Part shown: positions 48,104 to 57,203 of the stretch, piece by piece
Layout: every line of letters begins with the position of its first letter
Position numbering within the stretch: the first letter of the stretch is position 1
NCBI RefSeq assembly: GCF_017743995.1
Contig: NZ_JAGHRB010000008.1
Span: forward strand, 62,001-126,000
Direction: 5' to 3'
Origin: Ruegeria sp. R13_0
Lineage (GTDB): Bacteria > Pseudomonadota > Alphaproteobacteria > Rhodobacterales > Rhodobacteraceae
DNA: 64,000 nucleotides
Program-made: the position numbers and the translations under genes
Notes under the pieces: generated by a model
Databases searched by the model: none
The model's input: the letters and a program-made list of their open reading frames with translations, nothing else
What the model was told of the DNA's origin: nothing

Positions 48104-48934
48104 ATGGATTGGCTGACCGACAACAAGATACCCGTCGGCAAGACGGCCCGAGCGGTTTTTGAATGGCTCCAAGAAATAGGGGAGCCATTTTTCGATTGGT
48201 TATCCTGGGTTCTTGAGGCGCTGATTGATGGCATATTGTGGGTGCTGCAAACCCCGCATCCTTTGATCGTTGTAGGCGTCTTCGTAGGCATCACGTGGCT
48301 GTTGCAGCGGAATTGGAAGGTTTGCCTGTTTGTGGCGCTGGGGTTCCTGTTCATTCTCAATCAGGGTTATTGGGAAGAAACGACGGAGAGCCTGACTCTG
48401 GTTCTATCCGCCTGTCTGGTCTGTATGGCAATTGGCGTGCCTATTGGCATCGCGGCGGCGCATAGGCCCAAGCTTTATGTCGGCATGCGACCGGTGCTGG
48501 ACCTGATGCAAACCCTGCCGACCTTCGTCTATCTGATCCCCGCGATCGTGTTCTTTGGTATCGGCATGGTGCCGGGCCTGATCGCAACCGTGATCTTCGT
48601 TTTGCCCGCTCCGATCCGTTTGACACATCTGGGTGTTTCCTCGACGCCGACCCCGCTACTTGAAGCGGCCGAGGCCTTTGGCGCGACCAAATCCCAGACC
48701 CTGTGGAAGGTCGAGCTGCCTTACGCACTGCCGCAGATCATGACCGGTCTGAACCAGACCATCATGCTGTCGCTGTCGATGGTTGTGATCGCCGCTCTGG
48801 TTGGCGCTGACGGCTTGGGTGTGCCGGTTGTGCGGGCTCTTAATCAGGTGAACACGGCCCTTGGTTTCGAATCCGGCTTTGTCATCGTTGTTGTAGCGAT
48901 CATCCTCGATCGCGTCCTCAGAGTGGAGCATTGA
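48104..48934 (+). CDS. choW: Choline ABC transporter permease ChoW
   Basis: Inner-membrane permease of the ProW/OpuA type, 276 residues with about six membrane segments; the coupling loop reads LLEAAEAFGATKSQTLWKVELP. Preceded by the terminator that follows choX and followed three bases later by choV. Confidence 0.92.
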   Translation: MDWLTDNKIPVGKTARAVFEWLQEIGEPFFDWLSWVLEALIDGILWVLQTPHPLIVVGVFVGITWLLQRNWKVCLFVALGFLFILNQGYWEETTESLTLVLSACLVCMAIGVPIGIAAAHRPKLYVGMRPVLDLMQTLPTFVYLIPAIVFFGIGMVPGLIATVIFVLPAPIRLTHLGVSSTPTPLLEAAEAFGATKSQTLWKVELPYALPQIMTGLNQTIMLSLSMVVIAALVGADGLGVPVVRALNQVNTALGFESGFVIVVVAIILDRVLRVEH

Positions 48935-48937
48935 TCC

Positions 48938-49963
48938 ATGACCGCAGTTGAATTTGACAATGTTTCAATCGCGTTCGGCAACGACCCCAAAAGTGCGTTA
49001 CCCTTCATGGACGAAGGCAAAGACCGCGCAACCGTGAAAGAGGCCTGCGGGCAGGTGCTGGGCGTCCACAATTGCTCGCTGACCGTGCATGAGGGCGAAA
49101 CGCTGGTGCTGATGGGGCTGTCCGGTTCTGGCAAATCCACGTTGTTGCGGGCGGTGAACGGGTTGAACCCGGTGATCCGCGGCGCGGTTCGGGTCTCGGA
49201 CGGATCGGAGATGGTGGATGTCACCAACGCCGACGCCCGAACCCTGCGCCGGATGCGGCAGAACCATATTGCCATGGTGTTCCAGCAATTCGGCCTGCTT
49301 CCATGGCGCTCTGTGCGCGAAAACGTCTGGCTGGGGCTGGAGCTGTCGGGCATGTCCCGCACTGAGAGGTTGCAGCGCACCGATGAGCAGCTTGCTCTGG
49401 TCGGTCTGTCCGACTGGGCGGATCGTAAGGTCGGAGAGCTGTCGGGCGGTATGCAACAACGCGTCGGTCTGGCCCGCGCCTTTTCCACCCAAGCACCGAT
49501 CCTGCTGATGGATGAGCCGTTCTCGGCCCTCGATCCGCTGATCCGGACCAAGCTGCAGGATGAGCTGCTGCGCCTTCAGGAAAAGCTGAAACGCACCATC
49601 ATCTTCGTGTCCCATGACCTTGATGAGGCCTTCAAGATCGGCAATCGCATCGCCATCATGGAGGGCGGTCGCATCGTGCAATGTGGCACCCCATCCGAGA
49701 TCTACTCAAAGCCTGAGGACGAGTATGTGGCCGACTTTGTCGCGCATATGAACCCACTGGGCGTTTTGCGCGCGCGGGACGTGATGGAGCCTGCAACCGG
49801 TACGCCGGATCGCTCGATTGATGCGGATACGGATATTCGCGACGTTATCCAGGGCTTCGACCAGAACAACGCACCGGTTGGCGTGATCGAGAACGGGGCG
49901 ATCATCGGTCAGGTCACAAAAGACCGTGTGTTGAACAAGCTGGTTGATCCGATGGGGCAGTAA
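48938..49963 (+). CDS. choV: Choline ABC transporter ATP-binding protein ChoV
   Basis: ATPase of the ProV type, 341 residues: Walker A GLSGSGKST (about 64-72), signature LSGGMQQR, Walker B LLMDEPFSALD and switch histidine in VSHDLDEA. The C-terminal 70 residues resemble part of a CBS-type regulatory domain, which in ProV/OpuA proteins senses ionic strength; here it is short. Confidence 0.93.
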   Translation: MTAVEFDNVSIAFGNDPKSALPFMDEGKDRATVKEACGQVLGVHNCSLTVHEGETLVLMGLSGSGKSTLLRAVNGLNPVIRGAVRVSDGSEMVDVTNADARTLRRMRQNHIAMVFQQFGLLPWRSVRENVWLGLELSGMSRTERLQRTDEQLALVGLSDWADRKVGELSGGMQQRVGLARAFSTQAPILLMDEPFSALDPLIRTKLQDELLRLQEKLKRTIIFVSHDLDEAFKIGNRIAIMEGGRIVQCGTPSEIYSKPEDEYVADFVAHMNPLGVLRARDVMEPATGTPDRSIDADTDIRDVIQGFDQNNAPVGVIENGAIIGQVTKDRVLNKLVDPMGQ

Positions 49964-49985
49964 TCCTCGGACTTTAAACATGGGG

Positions 49986-50016
49986 CGGTCCGGCACTAGA
50001 ACGCCGGACCGTTCGT
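49986..50016 (+). terminator. Probable terminator after choV
   Basis: Perfect 9-bp stem, CGGTCCGGC (49986-49994) and GCCGGACCG (50003-50011), loop of eight, followed by TTCGTTCTC. Strong stem but an interrupted T tract. Confidence 0.55.
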
Positions 50017-50090
50017 TCTCAATTGTTTTCGTGCCATCCCATTCGAAACCTCCTAACCTGCCTCGAGAGGTGTTGAGCTAGGAGCAGGCC

Positions 50091-51446
50091 GTGACAGATA
50101 CCTTCCAAAGAGTTGCTGATTTCACCCTTGGTTTGACACCCGAGGATATCCCTGATGCAACACTGAACTCCGCCGCGTTGATGCTGCTGGACACGCTGGG
50201 CATTACGATAGCGTCGGGTCCTATGGCGGCGGGGTCAATCGCCCGAGAAACCGCTGTTGTGCTCTATGGGGCAGGTGATCCGGCGCTCAGCGCGCGGATG
50301 CTGTTTGATGGCCGCCGGGTCAGCGCGGCCGGGTCTGCCTATGCCGCTGCGACGCAGACTGACAATCTGGATGGGCATGACGGTTACAACCCGACCAAAG
50401 GGCATATTGGTGTCGCTGTCGTGCCGGCGCTATGCGCGCTTGCGGAAACGATTCAGGATTTCTCGGGCCCCGAAGCTCTGACTGCTGTCACCATCGGATA
50501 TGAGGTCGCCGGGCGCGCGGGGATTTCTCTGCATGATACGGTCAGCGACTATCACACTTCGGGGGCGTGGAACGCCTTGGGTGTCGTCGCTGTCGCTGCT
50601 CGGATGCGTGGGTTGGGAGTGGACCAATTGCGGCAGGCTATGGGCATCGCCGAATATCACGGCCCCCGCAGCCAAATGATGCGCGAGATCGCCAACCCCA
50701 CAATGTTGCATGATGGCTCGGGTTGGGGGGCTTTGGTGGGCGTGTCTTCGGCCGTTCTGGCCGAGAAAGGCTTTACAGGCGCGCCCGCAATCACAATCGA
50801 AGCCGAAAAGGTCTCGAGTTACTGGCAGGACCTTGGTCAGTTCTGGCAGATGCAGCATCAATATGTGAAACCCTACCCGATCTGCCGTTGGGCGCACGCC
50901 GCGATCGACGCTGTCCGGCAGCTCATGCGTGAACATGATCTGAGCCATGAAGACATCGCCTCGGTCCAGGTCAATACCTTCCGCGAGAGCGCCTGTTTGT
51001 TTCAGGGCATGCCAGACGACACCTCAAAGGCACAGTATTCGCTGCCATTCGCGGTTGCAGTGATGATGGCCTATGGGAGGATCGGGGTTGAGCATATATC
51101 GGGCGCGGGTCTTTCCGATCCTTTGGTGGCCTCTTTGTTGGAGCGTATTTCCGTTGCCGAAGACGAGCGGCACTCGGCCCGCTTCCCCGAGTGTCGTATT
51201 GCCGATGTCACGATCCGCTTGCACGACGGGCGGGTGCTGGAGACTGGCGACGTTCATGCGCGCGGCGGCCCCGAGGCTCCTATGGATCAGGCCGAAGTGG
51301 CCGCGAAATTCATGGAGTTCGCAACACCCTCGCTTGGCGAGAAAAGAGCCTCTGCCATACGCGACGCCGTTCTGGGGCTGAGAAATCCGGTATCGACTTT
51401 CTCGGATCTTGGCGCGTTGATTTATGACGCTCCACCCGGTTCCTAG
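50091..51446 (+). CDS. MmgE/PrpD-family protein
   Basis: A 451-residue member of the MmgE/PrpD family, which includes 2-methylcitrate dehydratase, iminodisuccinate epimerase and cis-aconitate decarboxylase. Family landmarks: LLDTLGITIASGP, TQTDNLDGHDGYNPTKGHIGVAVVPAL, GYEVAGRAGISLH and KPYPICRWAHAAIDA. Start is GTG with an AGGAG site. It converges on the racemase of the hyu operon with a four-base gap. A racemase- or dehydratase-like role on an imide- or hydantoin-derived acid would fit the neighbourhood, but this is inference. Confidence 0.85.
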   Translation: MTDTFQRVADFTLGLTPEDIPDATLNSAALMLLDTLGITIASGPMAAGSIARETAVVLYGAGDPALSARMLFDGRRVSAAGSAYAAATQTDNLDGHDGYNPTKGHIGVAVVPALCALAETIQDFSGPEALTAVTIGYEVAGRAGISLHDTVSDYHTSGAWNALGVVAVAARMRGLGVDQLRQAMGIAEYHGPRSQMMREIANPTMLHDGSGWGALVGVSSAVLAEKGFTGAPAITIEAEKVSSYWQDLGQFWQMQHQYVKPYPICRWAHAAIDAVRQLMREHDLSHEDIASVQVNTFRESACLFQGMPDDTSKAQYSLPFAVAVMMAYGRIGVEHISGAGLSDPLVASLLERISVAEDERHSARFPECRIADVTIRLHDGRVLETGDVHARGGPEAPMDQAEVAAKFMEFATPSLGEKRASAIRDAVLGLRNPVSTFSDLGALIYDAPPGS

Positions 51447-51450
51447 TCCC

Positions 51451-52188
51451 TCAAATGCAGTTGAACAATCGCCCCGGCAGCCCATGATGCCGTGGTAGCC
51501 CGAGTTCGCGCAGCAAGCAGAACATCATCGCCTGGTTGGACGTTACGACGGGTTTGCCCAGCGTGGATTCAACCCGCTCGATGGCCTCAACGGACCGCAT
51601 ATCGGTGCAACTCAGAACAATCGCCTCGGCCTGCAAGTGGTCGGCCTGGCAGGCGAGGTCAAAGACTTCGTCCGGGGTCAATTCTCCCTGACCGTAATTG
51701 CCCAGTTCCCGGCCCACATCGGCGCATTTAACCGTTTCAATCCCATTTTGGGCCATGAACGCGATGGCCTGCGTATTGATCTCGCCTAGATAGGGCGACG
51801 AAAAGCCGACTTTGCGGGCCCCAAACGCCTGAATGCCCGCGATCAGAGCACTAGCGGCTGTGACTGATTTGGCATTGGCACCGGATTTGATCTGCTCGGC
51901 CAACTCTGCGTCGAAAGATGGGCCGTGGGTCAGCGTGGCCGAGGTGCAGCCGTACAGAACGATGTCGGGCCGCACGCCGGAGATCATCCGCAAATCATGG
52001 CTGATATCCGACGCGCCCAAACCGGCCATCTGATCCGAGCCGGGGATTTCGTCCACGTCATACCCACCCATGCGCTGAAAATGCAGCGTGGTGTTGGGCG
52101 GGCGCATCAACGCAAGATCCGGCTCTAGATTTGTGTTGGTGAAAGGCACCAGAACGCCGATCTTGGCCGCAGTTCGGGTCTCGGTCAT
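51451..52188 (-). CDS. Asp/Glu racemase-superfamily enzyme (maleate isomerase / arylmalonate decarboxylase type)
   Basis: A 245-residue protein with the paired catalytic cysteines of this superfamily, YGCTSAT (about residue 76) and LSCTDMRS (about 190). The N-terminal KIGVLVPFTNTNLEPDL is typical of maleate isomerase and arylmalonate decarboxylase relatives. ATG 52188 is chosen because it overlaps the aminotransferase stop by four bases; the frame extends to 52410 inside that gene without family resemblance. Last gene of the hyuA-hyuB-aminotransferase-racemase operon. Confidence 0.84.
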   Translation of the reverse strand: MTETRTAAKIGVLVPFTNTNLEPDLALMRPPNTTLHFQRMGGYDVDEIPGSDQMAGLGASDISHDLRMISGVRPDIVLYGCTSATLTHGPSFDAELAEQIKSGANAKSVTAASALIAGIQAFGARKVGFSSPYLGEINTQAIAFMAQNGIETVKCADVGRELGNYGQGELTPDEVFDLACQADHLQAEAIVLSCTDMRSVEAIERVESTLGKPVVTSNQAMMFCLLRELGLPRHHGLPGRLFNCI

Positions 52189-53252
52189 TTCAGAACTCCT
52201 TCCAACACATCGCGGGCGCGGTTCATCACGTCTGGTGTGCAAATCGTGGCGCGGAGGCAATCGCCTAGGCCATAGCCGCCCATCCCGCGCATCAGCAAGT
52301 TTTCTGCGCGCAAAGCGGCATCGGCCCGCTGCGCTTGATCGACTGAGGCAAAACGCAGCAAGGCGAAATTTGTGTGGCTTTGCGGGACGGTTAACCCCAT
52401 AGAGCGACAATCTTCGATGAACGCATCACGGATTTCGGCAGTTTTTGCCACAACCTCTCGCATATGCGCCTGATCTCGCATCGCCGCAGCAGCCGCTGCC
52501 TGCGAGGGGATCGAGACATTGTTTGGGTTCAACAGCTTGCGCAGCTCTGCTCCAATCTCGGGCGGAGCATAGGCCCACCCGACCCGAGCGCCCGCCAGCC
52601 CATAGGCTTTGGAAAACGTCCGGGTGATGAACGTATCGCCGCGCTGAATCATAGCGAATATCTCTGCCGGATCATGTTCGGCATCCGAGAACTCGGCGTA
52701 GGCTTGATCGACGACCAGCAGAACGTTCTTGGGAAGGCTGGTCCGCAGGCGCACAATCTCAGCGTTCGGGATAACCGTTCCGGTCGGATTGCCGGGATTG
52801 CAGACGAAGACGATGCGGGTTTTTGGAGTGACTGCGCTCAGGATGTCATTCACCGAAACAGTCAAATCGACCTCGCGCGCCTTGACATAATCCGCCTGTA
52901 CCTGCGCGGCTGCCGAGGCGACAAAGGCGTAGCCGTAGTCGGTGCCCAGCACGCGGTCTCCTTGCCCGGCGTAGGCGCGGATCAGGCAACCGATCAGCTC
53001 CATCGATCCCGCGCCGCAAAGGATGTTGCTCGGGTCCAGCCCATGCGCTTCGGCTATCGCCAAACGCAGGTCCGGCCATTCCGGATCAGGATAGAGTGGC
53101 ATGTTTGCCATCGCGGCCTGTCCGGCTGCAATGGCGGCTGGGCTGGCGGGAAAAGCGCTTTCGTTCTGGGCCAGTGAAATCGTCTGAGGACCGCCAAGAT
53201 CGGCCAGTGCATAGGCGGCTAGGGCACCAACATGAGGGACGGGCCGGATCAT
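52185..53252 (-). CDS. PLP-dependent aminotransferase, HisC-like
   Basis: A 355-residue fold-type I aminotransferase. The PLP lysine is in TFSKAYGLAGARVGW (about residue 216), with NPGNPTGT and the DQAYAEF aspartate of the cofactor site. It resembles histidinol-phosphate aminotransferase, but its place in a hydantoinase operon, coupled on both sides by four-base overlaps, points to a catabolic amino-acid role rather than histidine synthesis. Confidence 0.85.
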   Translation of the reverse strand: MIRPVPHVGALAAYALADLGGPQTISLAQNESAFPASPAAIAAGQAAMANMPLYPDPEWPDLRLAIAEAHGLDPSNILCGAGSMELIGCLIRAYAGQGDRVLGTDYGYAFVASAAAQVQADYVKAREVDLTVSVNDILSAVTPKTRIVFVCNPGNPTGTVIPNAEIVRLRTSLPKNVLLVVDQAYAEFSDAEHDPAEIFAMIQRGDTFITRTFSKAYGLAGARVGWAYAPPEIGAELRKLLNPNNVSIPSQAAAAAAMRDQAHMREVVAKTAEIRDAFIEDCRSMGLTVPQSHTNFALLRFASVDQAQRADAALRAENLLMRGMGGYGLGDCLRATICTPDVMNRARDVLEGVLK

Positions 53253-54889
53253 GAGCCACCTCCGTATGCTTTGGCCCCTTCGGCGCTGACCAGGCCGCGC
53301 TTGAGATCCAGTGCCAGCGCATCCGGGTGCCTGTCTGTCGGATCGCCGAAGCCTCCTCCTCCGGGGGTTTCAAAGATAAGGTAATCGCCGTCTTCCACCC
53401 TCAGCTCGCCCTTGCCGGGGATGTCAGCGTCGCCGTCGCGGAACCGGATGCGCCCGGGTGCTCCGGGTTGGCCACCCATCCGGCCAAGCGCGGGGAATTT
53501 CAGCCGCTCGACCGACAGGAACACGATGAAGGGCGCACCGTTGGCCGAGGTCATCTCAATCCTTTGCCCCAACCCGCCGCGGTACTTGCCCGCACCGCCC
53601 GAGTCCGGCCGAAGCTCGCGCCGCCAGATCGTGACGGGGGCGACGCTTTCGGTGATCTCCACCTGGCTGCCAAACACGCCGGAAGGGTAGGCGGTTGCCG
53701 ATAACCCATCCGCATGAGGTCGCGCGCCCGTGCCGCCGTTGTGCACAGGCTCCACCGCGAATTCGCGTCCTCCGTCACGGGCGACTTCGGGTGCGTGGCG
53801 CATGGGCAGGTCGAACATGCAGGATGCGCCTTCTGCCGGGACCTGATCGGGCAGGGCCTGATGCAGGCAGCCCAGAACCAAATCAGGGGTCACCTGACCC
53901 AGTGTGTGCCGCATGGCCACGGGCACAGGGCGCTGTGCGTTCAGGATACAGCCTTTAGGGCCGTCGACGGTGAACGGCTCCAGTGAGCCTGCATTGTTGG
54001 GAATGTCTGAACCTACAATGCAGCGCAGGGCGAAAACTGTATAGGCAGTGGCATAGTTCAGCGGCACGTTGATGCCCTTGCGCGAACAGCCGGAGGTGCC
54101 AGTGAAATCCACATGCATCCCATCGGCGCTGACGATCAGGGTGGCGTGCAGTTCCAATTCACTCTCATATCCATCCATCTTCAGGACGTTCTTGTAGACG
54201 CCAGCAGGCACCTCGGCGATGGCGGCCAGAGTGCCCCGGCGCGAGGTGTCGATGATATAGGCCCCCAGCGCGTCCAGATCGGCGATACCGAATTCCTCCA
54301 TCATCGACACCAGCCGGTTCACTCCGGCCTCGCAGCAGGCGATCAGGGCGTAGATGTCGCCCTCATTGGCCACGGGTTCACGGCTGTTGGCGCGGATAAT
54401 GTCCAGAAGCAGTGCATTGGGGGTTCCTTCTTCGACCAGTTTGCAAGGCGGGATCAGCAGGCCCTCGTCGTATATGTCCGAACCCTCAGGCCCCATTCCA
54501 AGCCCGCCCAGATCAACCAGATGCGAGGTGCAGGAGGTGAAGCCGACGACCTTGCCATCCTTGAACGCAGGCATCATCAGCAGGAAGTCGTTCAAGTGAC
54601 CCGAGGCGAGCCATGGATCGTTCGTCATATAGATGTCGCCCGGTTTCATCGTTTGTACCGGGAAAGTGGCGCGCAGGTGCTGCACCGCTTCGGCCATGGT
54701 GTTGATATGGCCCGGCGTGCCTGTCACGGCTTGCGCCAGCATCCGGCCATTCACGTCGAAAATCCCGGCAGAAATGTCGCCGCATTCGCTTACAATAGGG
54801 CTGAAGGCGGCGCGGATCAGGGTCTGGCCCTGTTCCTCGACAACCGCCAGCAGCCGGTTCCACATCACTTGTAGTCGGGCAGGGGTCAT
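53249..54889 (-). CDS. hyuB: Hydantoinase B / oxoprolinase family subunit
   Basis: A 546-residue HyuB-type subunit of ATP-dependent N-methylhydantoinase, 5-oxoprolinase or acetone-carboxylase relatives. Recognisable segments: RAAFSPIVSECGDISAGIFD, HINTMAEAVQHL, NDPWLASGHLNDF, GSLEPFTVDGPKGCILNAQRPVPVAMRHT and FETPGGGGFGDP. Works with HyuA, whose stop overlaps this start by four bases. Substrate unknown. Confidence 0.92.
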   Translation of the reverse strand: MTPARLQVMWNRLLAVVEEQGQTLIRAAFSPIVSECGDISAGIFDVNGRMLAQAVTGTPGHINTMAEAVQHLRATFPVQTMKPGDIYMTNDPWLASGHLNDFLLMMPAFKDGKVVGFTSCTSHLVDLGGLGMGPEGSDIYDEGLLIPPCKLVEEGTPNALLLDIIRANSREPVANEGDIYALIACCEAGVNRLVSMMEEFGIADLDALGAYIIDTSRRGTLAAIAEVPAGVYKNVLKMDGYESELELHATLIVSADGMHVDFTGTSGCSRKGINVPLNYATAYTVFALRCIVGSDIPNNAGSLEPFTVDGPKGCILNAQRPVPVAMRHTLGQVTPDLVLGCLHQALPDQVPAEGASCMFDLPMRHAPEVARDGGREFAVEPVHNGGTGARPHADGLSATAYPSGVFGSQVEITESVAPVTIWRRELRPDSGGAGKYRGGLGQRIEMTSANGAPFIVFLSVERLKFPALGRMGGQPGAPGRIRFRDGDADIPGKGELRVEDGDYLIFETPGGGGFGDPTDRHPDALALDLKRGLVSAEGAKAYGGGS

Positions 54890-56982
54890 TGCGTGCCTCC
54901 TTTCTGGTTCCGGGTCAGGACGAGGTTTCCAATGGCATCCACATGGGCCGAGAAATCGGCTGAGACGAGTGTTGTCGTTTGTGGTTCATGGATCAACGCA
55001 GGGCCGCAGATGCGGTCGCCGGGTTTGAGATTGGCGCGGGCCACAAAACAAGCCTGTTTCATCTGCCCGTCTACATCACAAATGATGGGTCGGGCTTCTA
55101 AAGGCGTCATGGTGGTCAGCCCCGGGGTGGCAGGCAGATCAGGAACGGCAGCGTCCGGAGTCGCGACTTGCACGGCCCAGTTCAGGATCTCGATCTGCAT
55201 GCCCGGCACGGGGCGCGAGAATTGCTTGCGGTACTCGGTTTCAAACGCTTCGGTCAGCGGGGCGAGGTCTTCGGTGGTAAGTGTGCGATCGGGCAGCGAA
55301 ATCTCAATCTCATGCCCCTGACCGCTATAGCGCATGAAGGCTGAGCGTCGGATTTCGGTCGGTGCATCTCCGGCACCTTGGGCAACGACGGCGCTGGCCT
55401 CGGCAATCATGTCGCCAAAAAGGTCGTTGATCGCCTTGAAATCCAACGTACCCAGTAGAGAATAGTACGAGCGCACGATCTCAAAAGACACGGGCGCGAA
55501 TAGAAAGCCCACGGCTGAGCCAACACCGGGATCTGGAGGCACCACGATGCGGTTAACGCCCGCAGATCGGGCCACGCGGCTGGCATGTAGCGGGCCGTTA
55601 CCGCCAAAGGCGATCATGGTGCGTGGCCCGAGGTCTTTGCCCGACTCCACCGCGTGCATCCGCCCTGCGCTGGCCATGCTTTCATCTACGATGCGGCTGA
55701 CCCCGTCAGCGGCCCCTGTCGCGTCGGTTTCAAGCGCCGTGCCGATTACACTTTGCAATGCGCCGTTTGACGCCTCCGGGTCGATCTTGATGAACCCTTC
55801 GGCAAAAGTGTCGGGCACGATGTAGCCCAGAGTGATGTCGCTGTCGGTTACAGTCGGCTCGGTCCCGCCGCGCCCGAAAGCCACCGGGCCGGGTTCCGAG
55901 CCTGCCGATTTTGGCCCCACCGTCAGACGGCCCAGCCGGTCCACCCCGGCAATGGAACCTCCGCCCGCGCCGATTTCGATCATCTCGATCACAGGGATGC
56001 GTACCGGCATACCTGAGCCTTTGATGAACCGTTCCGCCCGCGCGATCTCGAATTGGCGCGAGGTTTGAGGTCGAGCGTTGTCGATCAGGCAGAGCTTGGC
56101 GGTCGTGCCACCCATGTCGAAGGACAAAACCTGATCCAACCCGGCCCGAGCAGCGATACGCGCGGCTAGAATAGCCCCTCCGGCAGGGCCACTTTCGACC
56201 AGCCGGATCGGGAAACGCATGGCCGTCTGGACGGTGCACATGCCTCCACCAGCGGTCATCATCAGGATCGGGCAGGTGACCCCTTCGGCTTCGAATTTTT
56301 CGACGAAGCGGGTCAGATATGTCTCCATCAGGGGTTGGATATAAGCGTTGGCAACCGTTGTGCAGAGCCGGTCAAACTCGCGCGCCTCGGGGCTGACATC
56401 GGATGAGATCGACACGGTGAGATCGGGGCGTCGTTCGGCAAGAGCATCGCGCAGCCGACGTTCATGCATGGAGTTCGCGTAGGAATGCATGAGGCAGATC
56501 GCAACCGCATCCGCCCCGCTGGCGTCGATTTCAGCCAGAAGCGCGTCAATAGCGCCGTCTTCCAGTTCGATCAGAACCTCACCGGTCGCGGACATTCGCT
56601 CTCGAACGGTCAGAGAGCGTTCACGCGGGACGAGAAGGTCGGGCTTTTCCAGATTGATATCGTATTGCGCATAGCGCCGTTCGTAGGCGATTTCGAGGAT
56701 ATCGCGGAAGCCTTCTGTCGCGACGGTTGCCACGGTGGCCCCGCGCCTCTCGATCAGAGCGTTCGTGGCCAGTGTGGTGCCGTGGATGAAACCGGTCACC
56801 TCGGCCAGGGACCGTCCCGCGCTTTCCATGACGCGCAGCGCCCCTTCCATTGCGCCTTCGGCCGGATTTTGGTGCGTGGTCAGGGTTTTGGTCGAGGCCA
56901 GTATCGTCTCATCGCCTGAAACGAGGACGGTATCGGTAAACGTGCCGCCAATATCTATGGCGAGGCGCAGAGCAGTTGTCAT
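54886..56982 (-). CDS. hyuA: Hydantoinase A / oxoprolinase family subunit
   Basis: A 698-residue HyuA-type ATPase subunit that activates a lactam or imide ring for opening with HyuB. The phosphate-binding motif DIGGTFTDTV (9-18) and the second ASKHA loop FDMGGTTAKLCLI (about 290) are clear, as is HGTTLATNALIERRGA. ATG 56982 gives the usual N-terminus; the open frame to 57105 adds 41 unconserved residues. First gene of a four-gene operon in which every junction is a four-base overlap. Confidence 0.92.
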   Translation of the reverse strand: MTTALRLAIDIGGTFTDTVLVSGDETILASTKTLTTHQNPAEGAMEGALRVMESAGRSLAEVTGFIHGTTLATNALIERRGATVATVATEGFRDILEIAYERRYAQYDINLEKPDLLVPRERSLTVRERMSATGEVLIELEDGAIDALLAEIDASGADAVAICLMHSYANSMHERRLRDALAERRPDLTVSISSDVSPEAREFDRLCTTVANAYIQPLMETYLTRFVEKFEAEGVTCPILMMTAGGGMCTVQTAMRFPIRLVESGPAGGAILAARIAARAGLDQVLSFDMGGTTAKLCLIDNARPQTSRQFEIARAERFIKGSGMPVRIPVIEMIEIGAGGGSIAGVDRLGRLTVGPKSAGSEPGPVAFGRGGTEPTVTDSDITLGYIVPDTFAEGFIKIDPEASNGALQSVIGTALETDATGAADGVSRIVDESMASAGRMHAVESGKDLGPRTMIAFGGNGPLHASRVARSAGVNRIVVPPDPGVGSAVGFLFAPVSFEIVRSYYSLLGTLDFKAINDLFGDMIAEASAVVAQGAGDAPTEIRRSAFMRYSGQGHEIEISLPDRTLTTEDLAPLTEAFETEYRKQFSRPVPGMQIEILNWAVQVATPDAAVPDLPATPGLTTMTPLEARPIICDVDGQMKQACFVARANLKPGDRICGPALIHEPQTTTLVSADFSAHVDAIGNLVLTRNQKGGTQ

Positions 56983-57125
56983 GGAGGGGTCCGTTGTCGT
57001 CTGTAACAGTTTGGGCATAGCGCCCGTTCGGCTTGTTACCGACCCGGTGCCACCAAGTTGCAGCCGGTGGCCCGGCGATCCATACGAGTTGGGATGCACT
57101 GACAAGTCATGAGGAATTGTCGGGC

Positions 57126-57185
57126 GGTTTTTACGTTACTGCTAGCGCATTTGCGACATCGCGGCTTTTCAGCGACGTAAAAACC
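57126..57185. repeat. 11-bp inverted repeat upstream of hyuA
   Basis: GGTTTTTACGT (57126-57136) and ACGTAAAAACC (57175-57185) are perfect inverted copies separated by 38 bases, in the 220-base gap between hyuA and the lipoprotein gene. It could be a paired operator site for hyuA or a transcript-end hairpin for the lipoprotein operon, though the long loop argues against the latter. Confidence 0.55.
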
Positions 57186-57203
57186 TGAACTTCGCTGCAG
57201 GGC

